This document shows positions 7,090-13,894 of a stretch of DNA of 14,697 nt, piece by piece. The stretch is from contig JAAVAA010000048.1 of assembly GCA_014804285.1 (NCBI GenBank), forward strand, positions 26,338 through 41,034, in the 5' to 3' direction. Source of the stretch: Lachnospiraceae bacterium. GTDB taxonomy: Bacteria > Bacillota > Clostridia > Lachnospirales > Lachnospiraceae. Every line of letters starts with the position of its first letter. The stretch's first letter is position 1. The notes beneath the pieces are model-generated. The model was not told the origin of the DNA. It did not search any database and saw only the letters and a list, made by a program, of their open reading frames with translations. The translations under genes were made by a program, and so were the position numbers.

Positions 7090-10000
7090 TTATTCCATGG
7101 AACTGCGTTTTCCCTCACGGATAGAAAGTGCCGCAAGAAGAATGCCAAACATTCCAAGGGCTGCAAGAAGATAAATGGGTGAGGTGCGTCCTGTCTGGAT
7201 CACAGGCTCTTTCACCGCTGCTGTCCCTGATACGCCTGCTCCTGTATCCACTGATTTTCCTGCTGCGGAAGAATCTGTAGAAGTTCCTGCATTGGCATCA
7301 GAACTGTTGCCAGCATCTTCGGTACTGCCATTGCTGTTTCCGCTGGCTGCGCTTTCCCACTTCGCATAAAGGCAGATATCCCCCTCCGGCTTGTAGGTGT
7401 CGCCAGCCATGCCGACAAATACCTGATTATCGGTATACCAGCCCTTAAAGGTAAAACCTTCACGTTCCGCAGCAGGGAGCTTCACGCCTGCGCCCTTTGC
7501 CACTTCGGCAGAGGATTCCTTTACAGTGCCGCCATTAGCGTCATATTTTACTGTATAAGTGTCTGTAGTTTCCCCATTGCTTCCCTGATCCGTACTGTTT
7601 TTCTCTGATTTCTCCCATTTCGCATAAAAATCAGTGTCTTTGGTAATGCGGTAAGAATCCCTGTAATCCCCTGCAAACTGCGTCAGGGACTGGTCAAGAT
7701 ACCAGCCTACAAAATCGTAGCCTTCCCTCTCCGGAAGGGGCAGGTAAAGCCCTGCACCCTTTGCGATGGTGACAGTCTTATTTTTCAGTGTGCCGCCCTC
7801 TGTGTGGAATACTGCTTTACAGGTCTCCTGATTCTTATCTCCGTTCTCTTCCGCTTTTTCCTTGTCCCATAAGGCATAAACAGTCATATCCTTTGTCACT
7901 TCCATCTCGTCCCCGGCAAGACCAAGAAGGATACCGTTTTCTTTCTCCGTATACCAGCCAAGGAAAACATAACCGGATTTCTCCGTTCCGGGCAGGGTGA
8001 TCTTTGTCCCTTTTGCCGCCCTTATATGTTCTGCTTTTCTCCCACCATTGGGATCAAAAGTAATGAGATAAGTAACCTCCGCTTTTTTCTCATAACGTGC
8101 TTTTAAGGTGGCATCACCGGTAACCGTGTATTTCTCCCCTGCCTGTCCGACACAGATATCTCCATCATACCAGCCCGTAAATTCGTAACCTTCCTTGGTA
8201 CAGTTAGGAAGCGTAATGGTATCACCAATCTTTGCAGTGACATTTCCCCCTTCCATCTTCCCTCCATCTGCATCAAAGGTAATTGTGCCTGTGGCTGCCC
8301 CTTTCTTTACATAGTGGGCTTTCAGGGTGACATCATTGGAGACAGTATACTCTTCCCCTGCCTGTCCGATACAGGTATCGCCATCATACCAGCCTACAAA
8401 CTCATAACCGTCTTTGGTGCAGGCAGGAAGCGTAATGGTATCGCCGATCTTTGCAGTAACATTTCCGCCATCCATCTTTCCTCCATCTGCGTCAAAAGTG
8501 ACCGTTGCTTCTGTCTTTTCCCATGCGGCATAGTAGGAAGCGTCCTGCTGCGGGGCATAATGCTTCTCCCCTGCATTTCCTGCAAATACAGTCAGTTCCT
8601 CATCTTCATACCAGCCTTTAAAGCTGTAGCCTTTTCTGGAAGCGTCCGGGAATGCAACATTCGCTCCGGGGATTACCTGCTCGCTGTCTGTCTTCCCTTC
8701 CCCGTCATTATAAATATAAGTAAGGGTAACGGGCTCTTTGGCTTTCCACTTCGCATAAAGGTAGAGGTTCCCTGTCAGGTTTGTTTCCTGTCCGGGTTCA
8801 TAATCAGTTCCCGTCCCGTCCGCTTCCGTGTTCCATCCGTCGAAATCATACCCGAATTTCACAATATTCCCCATGAGCGGGAAAAGTGCAGCCTGATCCA
8901 TAATAACAACGGTATCTTCACTGGTATATTTATTGGGGTCTGAACACATAATGCTGGAACCTGCGGTGCTGTTGTTGGCATCATAAATGACAGCATAAGT
9001 CTTGGGCACTTCCGCAAGATAAATGTTTTCGCCCCTTTTTTCCGTACAATAGCTTCTTGTGTTCCATACAAACTGTTCCGTGTTTGCGTCCTTATGGTAA
9101 AGCGTCCCGTCGATCAGCACCCTGCCGGGCTTTATGTTATCATAGCCGCCAAGCACAAACACGGAATCGCTTTCAAAGTTTTCATCAAGGAGAATGGATG
9201 CCCCCTCATTATAAAAGTAAAAAATATCACAGGGAGCCAGCCCCACTTCATGGTTATCTTCCATGACAATCTTACCGTCAAGGACGATCCCCGTCTCATT
9301 CATGTAGCAGATGGCGCTTCCCATGCTGATCTTCTCCATTGAGCGGTTCCCGGTGATCGTGCAGTCACGGATGATCAGCGCCTGCATTCCTTCCCCTTTC
9401 CCCGTCTGGATCGCGCTGCCCCTTGGGGCTGTATTCCCGGTAAGGGTACACCGGATCAGTTTCGCTTCAATTCCCGTGGACATGAAAACGCCGCCACCGT
9501 CATAGCCGGAACTGTTTCCTTCAATGGTACAGTCTGTCATGACCATGGACAGGGTAGACCATACCGCGCCCCCGGTTGAACTGGAACGGTTTCCGCTTAA
9601 TACCATATCTGACGCTTCTGACGGTCCCATAAGGCCCAATGCCCCGCCCCATACAGCCCAGCAGTGGCGTACCGTGCCGGATGTGAGCGTAACTTCTGCG
9701 GTCTTTGAAGACTGGATGCCGCCGCCTGCCCCTAATGTATAACAGTCCTGTATCAGGCCGCCGTTCATGGTCATGCTTGCGTCCCACGCGACATCGACTG
9801 CCCCTGCTGTCCTGACGCTTCTGGAGCTGTCTACGCTTTCAGAATAATCCGTATTGTAATTATTCTGGAGGACAGTACCTGCCTCCATTGCATAAAAGCC
9901 CTTTACATAAATAAGGGGGCTGTCCCAGACCTGCCCGGAATTGTTAAAGTCTTCGTCAAGGACTGCGCCGCCGTCAAGGATGATATCCTGTGTGGTAAGG

Positions 10001-10845
10001 CTTCCGCTGCTTATCCCGATCAGTACATTCCCGGCATCTTTGGCATATTTCTTGCCGGTAAACTCCTCTTCCCTGCTGATTGTCACCGGATTCCCTGCAT
10101 CTTCACTTTTTAAAGTGATGCCCTCTGCGGTAACTTCAAGCGTCTTTGATACCTTGCAGTCCTTAAGGACAGTGACCGTATCCCCCGCCTGTGCATTAGC
10201 AAAAGCTGATTCGATATCCTCATAATAGTTCTCCCCAATCCTTGCCTCATAGGATATGTCAGCTTTTTCTTCCGTTTCCTCATCTGATCCCATCTCCAAT
10301 TCTTCTTCGGCTTCTAATTCTGTCTCCTGCTCCGGTTCCTCTTCTGATCCTGTTTCCGGTTCCAATTCTTCTTCTAATCCTGTTTCCAGTTCCGGCTCAT
10401 CTTCTGATCCTGTCCCCGGTTCCTGTTCTTCCTCTGATTCTGTCCCTGACTCCAAATCTTCTTCTGTTTCTGTGCCGGTTTCTCCTTCTGATTCCGTCTC
10501 CTGTTTCCAGTTGGCATACAGCCACATATCCCGTTCCGGGATATAAGTGTCGCCTGCCTTTCCAACAGCCGTAAATTTAGTAACACCCTCATTGTTGGTT
10601 ATGTCCATCCAGCTTTCAAGGTAATGCCCTTCATAAACTGCTTCCGGGAGCGTCAGGCTCTCCCCTTTAGGTACGGAAATGCTTTCCGTCTCACAGGTCC
10701 CTTCATAGGCTTCAAACGTGACCGTATAATTTCCCTCTTCCGCCGCCTTTACAGGCAGGGGAGCACTTCCCAAAATCCCCGATACCATCGTGGATAACGC
10801 CACAGCGCACATAAAAAGCTTTGGCTTGATTCCTTTTCTTCCCAT
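7090..10845 (-). CDS. LPXTG-like wall-anchored surface protein with InlB B-repeats and beta-helix domain
   Basis: Large secreted, wall-linked protein of 1251 residues, probably an adhesin. A signal peptide spans 1-35 (cleavage near VKA-AEE). One InlB B-repeat lies at about 39-114, followed by an acidic Glu/Ser/Thr/Pro linker at 116-194. A right-handed beta-helix-like region covers about 198-611, with repeated short strands and GG/N-rich turns such as DCTITGN and DGGGVF. Seven more InlB_B (Listeria-Bacteroides) repeats lie near 616-700, 705-775, 780-846, 854-919, 926-993, 1008-1077 and 1096-1163, each with GY-F-GWY and a YAKW-like end. A Ser/Gly/Thr/Asn spacer leads to the sorting signal: PVIQTG at 1214-1219, hydrophobic 1223-1242 and the basic REGKR. 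The signal is VIQTG, not LPXTG. The ATG at 10845 has AAAGGA 8 bases upstream. The sortase is next downstream. The ligand is unknown. Confidence 0.9.
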   Translation of the reverse strand: MGRKGIKPKLFMCAVALSTMVSGILGSAPLPVKAAEEGNYTVTFEAYEGTCETESISVPKGESLTLPEAVYEGHYLESWMDITNNEGVTKFTAVGKAGDTYIPERDMWLYANWKQETESEGETGTETEEDLESGTESEEEQEPGTGSEDEPELETGLEEELEPETGSEEEPEQETELEAEEELEMGSDEETEEKADISYEARIGENYYEDIESAFANAQAGDTVTVLKDCKVSKTLEVTAEGITLKSEDAGNPVTISREEEFTGKKYAKDAGNVLIGISSGSLTTQDIILDGGAVLDEDFNNSGQVWDSPLIYVKGFYAMEAGTVLQNNYNTDYSESVDSSRSVRTAGAVDVAWDASMTMNGGLIQDCYTLGAGGGIQSSKTAEVTLTSGTVRHCWAVWGGALGLMGPSEASDMVLSGNRSSSTGGAVWSTLSMVMTDCTIEGNSSGYDGGGVFMSTGIEAKLIRCTLTGNTAPRGSAIQTGKGEGMQALIIRDCTITGNRSMEKISMGSAICYMNETGIVLDGKIVMEDNHEVGLAPCDIFYFYNEGASILLDENFESDSVFVLGGYDNIKPGRVLIDGTLYHKDANTEQFVWNTRSYCTEKRGENIYLAEVPKTYAVIYDANNSTAGSSIMCSDPNKYTSEDTVVIMDQAALFPLMGNIVKFGYDFDGWNTEADGTGTDYEPGQETNLTGNLYLYAKWKAKEPVTLTYIYNDGEGKTDSEQVIPGANVAFPDASRKGYSFKGWYEDEELTVFAGNAGEKHYAPQQDASYYAAWEKTEATVTFDADGGKMDGGNVTAKIGDTITLPACTKDGYEFVGWYDGDTCIGQAGEEYTVSNDVTLKAHYVKKGAATGTITFDADGGKMEGGNVTAKIGDTITLPNCTKEGYEFTGWYDGDICVGQAGEKYTVTGDATLKARYEKKAEVTYLITFDPNGGRKAEHIRAAKGTKITLPGTEKSGYVFLGWYTEKENGILLGLAGDEMEVTKDMTVYALWDKEKAEENGDKNQETCKAVFHTEGGTLKNKTVTIAKGAGLYLPLPEREGYDFVGWYLDQSLTQFAGDYRDSYRITKDTDFYAKWEKSEKNSTDQGSNGETTDTYTVKYDANGGTVKESSAEVAKGAGVKLPAAEREGFTFKGWYTDNQVFVGMAGDTYKPEGDICLYAKWESAASGNSNGSTEDAGNSSDANAGTSTDSSAAGKSVDTGAGVSGTAAVKEPVIQTGRTSPIYLLAALGMFGILLAALSIREGKRSSME
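8089..8508 (-). repeat. Near-identical tandem pair of InlB B-repeats within the surface protein gene
   Basis: Residues 780-846 and 854-919 share GGNVTAKIGDTITLP, then GYEF-GWYDGD and GQAGE-YTV. At DNA level the copies have a 219-bp period; for example GCGTAATGGT recurs at 8211 and 8430 on the plus strand. The other B-repeats are far more diverged, so this is a recent duplication. Confidence 0.85.
10264..10500 (-). repeat. Imperfect tandem repeats coding an acidic Glu-rich linker
   Basis: Residues 116-194 of the surface protein are made of degenerate 10-12 residue units such as EPGTGSEDEPEL and EPETGSEEEPEQ, coded by reiterated CTTCTGATCCTGT-like DNA (plus strand). Such tracts change length by slippage. 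The protein segment would be an extended, highly negative stalk. Confidence 0.7.
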
Positions 10846-10986
10846 ACTGTTTTTCCTTTCTTCTATAATTTTTATATTGAGCGCTTTTGCCTGTTTCCCT
10901 CCCAGACCCGTTCCAGCCCCGGTCTCTGTTTTTCCGCAGCGTTCCCTCCGGCAGGGTACGCAGGATGCACACTCTTCTGCCGGGTA

Positions 10987-11015
10987 TCAATCTGGGCAGG
11001 CTATGAAGTTGTCAA
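10987..11015 (-). promoter_or_regulatory. Possible promoter of the surface protein gene
   Basis: A perfect -35 TTGACA (11010-11015, minus strand) is followed after 17 bases by GATTGA, a poor -10. It lies about 140 bases upstream of the ATG at 10845. The weak -10 means it is only a candidate and may need an activator. Confidence 0.3.
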
Positions 11016-11060
11016 GGTTCGGTGAAAGGGAATTTTGATGGATTGAAAATGAGATTTGTT

Positions 11061-11093
11061 TACCCTTTCACTAATAGCAGTGGGGAAAGGGTA
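11061..11093. repeat. Inverted repeat with GAAAGGG boxes upstream of RES module
   Basis: TACCCTTTC (11061-11069) and GAAAGGGTA (11085-11093) are perfect 9-bp arms; CACT/AGTG inside can extend the stem. A third box GTGAAAGGG lies at 11022-11030 in the orientation of the right arm. No T-run follows on either strand, so a terminator is unlikely. An operator for the divergent genes or a junction structure is more plausible. Confidence 0.5.
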
Positions 11094-11149
11094 AAAAATA
11101 AACAGTTTATAGAAATTTTAGAATTTATTTTTATATTCTCTTTTCGGAA

Positions 11150-11178
11150 TTGTGTACCTGCTGAAAATAGATTATACT
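11150..11178 (+). promoter_or_regulatory. Sigma-A-type promoter of the RES/nuclease operon
   Basis: On the plus strand, -35 TTGTGT (11150-11155), a 17-base spacer and -10 TATACT (11173-11178) form a good vegetative promoter. It would start transcription near 11185, about 50 bases upstream of the RES gene. It gives the module its own expression, independent of the minus-strand transfer genes. Confidence 0.65.
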
Positions 11179-11237
11179 TATACTGGTAACATAAATGTTT
11201 AATTACTAATATTGGGACATGAAAAGTGGTAATAAAA

Positions 11238-11978
11238 ATGCATGATTTTAAAATTAATACTGGAGAGGCACTTTTTTCTTTACTTAACATTGAGCAATTT
11301 AGTTTTGAGAGTTTGAACGGTGGAAAAAAAGAAAAAAATCAGGAACTATTTCAACAGATAGTGATGTATTTGCCTATAACAGAAATTGAAAATGGAATTT
11401 ATTACAGGGCAAGGATAATCAATGATTTTGACGGAGAAGATACCGGAATCATCAGAAAAAATGGCATACCAATAAGTGGATATAATGTTCAATACTCTGG
11501 TGTAGCACCTGCACACGCAATAAAACAAAATGGAAGGGTTAACCGGATTGGCGAGCAAGTTCTTTATCTGGCAGAAGATGTAGAAACTTCATGCAAAGAA
11601 CAAAAAGCAGATAAAAATGATTATATCTCAGTATCTGAATGTGCTATAAGCAACAAGATAAAGGTGATGGATTTTACTATTGCGGTTTCCGATGGACTTG
11701 CTAATTGGTTTTCAGATGAAACCGTACAGTTTTTTAAAAATAATTATTCAGTCAATATCAGGGCATTCTATATCTTCATAAAAAAATATTTAACATCGCC
11801 CAATTATAAAGACCAGGACTATGTTGTGCCATTGGATTTTTTAGATATTGTTAAGAAAAGAAATGATATTTCCGGCATAAAATATAATTCGTTTTATACA
11901 GATAAATGTAACATTGCTTTATGGGATGAAAACAAAAATATTAAATGTACTAATGGCAAAGTAATGAAAGGAATATGA
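11238..11978 (+). CDS. RES-domain protein (putative NAD-consuming toxin or defence effector)
   Basis: RES-domain proteins such as MbcT degrade NAD+ and act as toxins. In this 246-residue protein the RES signatures appear in order: GIYYRARI at 53-60 with Arg57 and Arg59, GRVNRIGEQVLYLAEDVETS at 99-118 with the usual YLAED block and Glu116, then SGIKYNS at 212-218 with Ser218 and CNIALWD at 224-230. A 50-residue N-terminal extension precedes the domain. Canonical RES toxins follow an Xre/DUF2384 antitoxin gene; none is adjacent. Instead a nuclease-like gene starts 6 bases downstream. The ATG at 11238 is chosen; a GTG at 11226 is possible, and both have weak ribosome binding sites. Base composition is markedly AT-rich against the neighbouring transfer genes, a sign of separate acquisition. 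The RES assignment is from motifs only; activity is inference. Confidence 0.75.
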   Translation: MHDFKINTGEALFSLLNIEQFSFESLNGGKKEKNQELFQQIVMYLPITEIENGIYYRARIINDFDGEDTGIIRKNGIPISGYNVQYSGVAPAHAIKQNGRVNRIGEQVLYLAEDVETSCKEQKADKNDYISVSECAISNKIKVMDFTIAVSDGLANWFSDETVQFFKNNYSVNIRAFYIFIKKYLTSPNYKDQDYVVPLDFLDIVKKRNDISGIKYNSFYTDKCNIALWDENKNIKCTNGKVMKGI

Positions 11979-11984
11979 TAGAAA

Positions 11985-12485
11985 ATGGATTATAAATACT
12001 ATGAGCGAAAAATAAATGATATAATAATGAAGTGTCCTATTGAAGCGGGCGTGGAAATACTTGTTTATAATGTGCTTGATAATATTGTTGAATCAAAAGG
12101 ATTATCGCTTGTTGATATAAACCGATTATGGAAGGATAGAGATCCAAGATTGACAACTGGAGCAGGTATTCCAGATATAGCAATACTTTCTAGCGATTTT
12201 CAATACAAGACCGATATCGGACAAGTTTTGGGATTTATTGAAGTTAAAGCAACAAGTAAATCACTTTCTGAAACTGAGCAAATAGAAGAACAGAAATCCG
12301 CAACAAATCATTATATATACACAAATGGATTAGTTTGGAAATATTACGAAAACCATGAATTCGAGTGGGAGGTATTCCTAGAGGAATCAAAACTCAATTT
12401 AATGGGTAATGCTAAAACAGTATCAATATCAGAAAATTCATTCACAGAATTGTTGGCCAGATTGAATAATATTATTTGGATATAG
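11985..12485 (+). CDS. Stand-alone PD-(D/E)XK nuclease-like protein (HsdR N-domain-like)
   Basis: Probable nuclease of 166 residues. It shows the PD-(D/E)XK pattern: a helix with Glu24 (AGVEILVYNVL), GIPDIAIL with Asp64 at 61-68, then GFIEVKATS with Glu86 and Lys88 at 83-91. Gln99 is in the following helix. The YIYTNGLVWKYYE segment at 110-122 resembles the late strand of restriction-enzyme HsdR N-terminal domains (vlTNG-W-Y). There is no helicase, methylase or DNA-recognition domain, so it is a nuclease domain alone. The start ATG follows AAAGGA at 12 bases and lies 6 bases after the RES stop, so the two genes form one operon with the same AT-rich composition. Catalytic activity and the link to RES function are inference; it could be an antitoxin-like partner or a second effector. 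Confidence 0.7.
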   Translation: MDYKYYERKINDIIMKCPIEAGVEILVYNVLDNIVESKGLSLVDINRLWKDRDPRLTTGAGIPDIAILSSDFQYKTDIGQVLGFIEVKATSKSLSETEQIEEQKSATNHYIYTNGLVWKYYENHEFEWEVFLEESKLNLMGNAKTVSISENSFTELLARLNNIIWI

Positions 12486-12556
12486 ATAAAAAAAATTTTT
12501 CAACTTGGAAGATACAATAAAATAATTTCTGTAAATTAAGATTTCTCCATCGTAAG

Positions 12557-12680
12557 GCCCTCCGGGGGCTTAGGGCTCTGCCCTAAGAACCTGCAAGGGA
12601 CCAGTCCCTTGACCCTTATGCCGGGCGCTGCCCGGACCTGTCCTCGCCGGAAGCAGGAAAAGGAGCAGCAGCCCCTTTTC
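12557..12680. repeat. Cluster of five short hairpins in the convergent intergenic gap
   Basis: Perfect stems follow one another: GCCC/GGGC (12557-12569), CTTAGGGC/GCCCTAAG (12569-12587), CAAGGGAC/GTCCCTTG with a 2-base loop (12594-12611), CCGGGC/GCCCGG (12621-12635) and GAAAAGG/CCTTTTC (12657-12680). None is followed by a real T-run. The gap 12486-12821 holds no supported gene. Its first 70 bases are AT-rich like the RES module, then composition switches to GC-rich at about 12550. This is structured DNA, possibly an origin or oriT-like region, a REP-like element or a transcription barrier between convergent genes. Confidence 0.65.
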
Positions 12681-12700
12681 TGTCAAACAGGATAATCCGT

Positions 12701-12777
12701 GAACCTTTTGTCAATAGACTTTCGCGGCATAACGGGGCCCCTACCCCATTATTCCACGGTTCTATTGACAACGGTTC
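12701..12777. repeat. 77-bp imperfect inverted repeat (extended hairpin)
   Basis: Outer arms GAACC (12701-12705) and GGTTC (12773-12777) flank perfect 11-bp arms TTGTCAATAGA (12708-12718) and TCTATTGACAA (12761-12771). Inside, the CATAACGGGG segment pairs imperfectly with CCCCATTATT around a short loop. ACGGTTC also occurs twice in direct orientation (12756, 12771). Extruded as single-stranded DNA it makes one long rod. Such structures are typical of oriT, replication origins or protein-recognised ssDNA sites; which one is unknown. Confidence 0.6.
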
Positions 12778-12821
12778 CGCTCCGTTCCAGCTTTATACGC
12801 TTCTTCTCCCCATGAGAATGT

Positions 12822-13256
12822 TTACATTTCTTCCATCATTTTCCTTATTTTCTCTAAAGTCTGTTTTCTCCTGTTTTGGATTGTTTTCCTGCTACAGTTA
12901 AAAATATCTGCTGCTTTCTTTACAGTGATTTCCTCAAAATACAAAAGTTTGAGCAGACGGGTGTCCTGCTCTGGCAAATTTTTAAGGGCATTTTCCAACT
13001 TTTGCTGGTAATCGTTCTTCAAAACTGCTTCCTGTGTTGTATCGCTGGCGCAAATGGATTGTTCAGGGAAATATCCCTTTTCATGGAGTTTATCTATACT
13101 GCAAAGTCCATACTTACGGTCACGCTCCTTCTGATAACGTTCCCTCCGCTCTGACCGATACCATTCCAGATAAATTTCTCTGCTTACTTCCACTAGCGTC
13201 CCGTCACCAAGACGGATAACATATTTTTCCCGTTCCTTTGGTTTTTTCCCTCTCAT
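12822..13256 (-). CDS. Sigma-70 region 4-like regulator (sigma-like HTH protein)
   Basis: DNA-binding regulator of 144 residues. The N-terminus has a short beta-rich segment (YVIRLGDGTLVEVSREIYLEWYRSE), then a basic region. The C-terminal part looks like sigma region 4: LKNLPEQDTRLLKLLYFEEITVKKAADIFNCSRKTIQNRRKQTLEKIRKM, with the helix-turn-helix near 110-133. No sigma region 2 is seen, so it is unlikely to act as a full sigma factor alone. The ATG overlaps the stop of the upstream sigma-like gene (ATGA), indicating translational coupling. An AAGGGAG site lies 11 bases upstream. Similar pairs occur in Tn916/Tn1549-like elements, where they are thought to regulate transfer; the target here is unknown. 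Confidence 0.8.
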   Translation of the reverse strand: MRGKKPKEREKYVIRLGDGTLVEVSREIYLEWYRSERRERYQKERDRKYGLCSIDKLHEKGYFPEQSICASDTTQEAVLKNDYQQKLENALKNLPEQDTRLLKLLYFEEITVKKAADIFNCSRKTIQNRRKQTLEKIRKMMEEM

Positions 13257-13894
13257 ACAGCCGCTATCTCCCTTTCTGCATGATTAGGAGAGTGATATTT
13301 TTTCCGCAGTCTCCGGGCTGCCTGTGAAAGTATGGTGGATACTGCCGGGCTGCTGATTCCAAGCTCCTTTGCAGCTTCCTTTCTGCTTTTCTGTTGGAAA
13401 AAGCATAGGCTGACTGCCGCCTTCTGCCTTTCTGTCAGGCAGCGCAGTATTTCTTTCCTGCTTTCTCTTTCCACAAGGGATTCCAGTGGGTTTTCCCTTG
13501 CATTTCCCAAGGCTTCCCATTCTTCCGAAATGGCATGATAAGAAACAGTTCTCTCCTTCTCTTTTTCCCTCTGGTTATGGTCAAGCCTGTCCTCACCCTC
13601 AAGCACCAGCCGCACATACCATGGCTCTTTTTCAAAAAACTGCTCCGGTAAGTAGCTGCTTATGCCGCTGGACACATACAGATAAGCTCCGCATGTATGG
13701 ATTGGAAATACGGTGGAATGTCCGCAGACATGATACAGTGCATAGCCATTCTGGTAAGCTGTTATCCATGTGCTATTATCAAGCTGTTTTTCTGCCACTG
13801 CCCTGCCTGTTTCCCTCAAATTTTTTGCAGTGGGCGCTTTTATCCTTTGTCCCGGGATTTCAGTAATTTCTTTCAGTTCCTGCAATGTCAACAT
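13253..13894 (-). CDS. ICE-type sigma-70 family protein with C-terminal HTH
   Basis: Regulator of 213 residues. The N-terminal half has the pattern seen in clostridial ICE sigma-like proteins: YQNGYALYHVCGHSTVFPIHTCGAYLY near 47-73 and WYVRLVLEGEDRLDHNQRE near 92-110. The C-terminal sigma region 4-like helix-turn-helix is LTERQKAAVSLCFFQQKSRKEAAKELGISSPAVSTILSQAARRLRKKY at 153-200. The start is set at ATG 13894, because AAAGGCGG lies 7 bases upstream. The upstream in-frame ATG at 13927 has no ribosome binding site. That ribosome binding site can pair with GCCGCC, so translation may be controlled. The gene overlaps the next sigma-like gene by four bases; both probably regulate the element. Confidence 0.8.
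   Translation of the reverse strand: MLTLQELKEITEIPGQRIKAPTAKNLRETGRAVAEKQLDNSTWITAYQNGYALYHVCGHSTVFPIHTCGAYLYVSSGISSYLPEQFFEKEPWYVRLVLEGEDRLDHNQREKEKERTVSYHAISEEWEALGNARENPLESLVERESRKEILRCLTERQKAAVSLCFFQQKSRKEAAKELGISSPAVSTILSQAARRLRKKYHSPNHAEREIAAV

Larger units (their letters stand above)
10846..11237. other. Divergent intergenic region between surface protein and RES module
   Basis: No gene is supported here. The left part (10846-11040) resembles the element in composition and holds the leader of the surface protein gene. From about 11040 the DNA turns abruptly AT-rich, matching the RES/nuclease genes, so a junction of inserted DNA probably lies near 11030-11050. It contains GAAAGGG boxes and a clear plus-strand promoter, listed separately. 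Confidence 0.6.

Noticed and set aside
8314..8943. 209-codon plus-strand ORF inside the surface protein gene
   Set aside because: Antisense shadow of a well-supported 1251-residue gene with signal peptide, repeats and sorting signal; no ribosome binding site or recognisable domain.
7300..9000. Spaced repeats resembling a CRISPR-like periodicity
   Set aside because: The period is about 210-260 bp, in frame and protein-level (InlB B-repeats), with no short repeat-spacer structure.
10256..10546. Serine-rich plus-strand frame opposite the acidic linker
   Set aside because: Low-complexity mirror of the Glu-rich repeat tract; not a gene.
11001..11020. Partial similarity between TTGTCAAGGTTC here and the arms of the 77-bp hairpin, considered as att-like ends of the cargo
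   Set aside because: The match is short and gapped; no exact direct or inverted repeat of useful length flanks the RES module.
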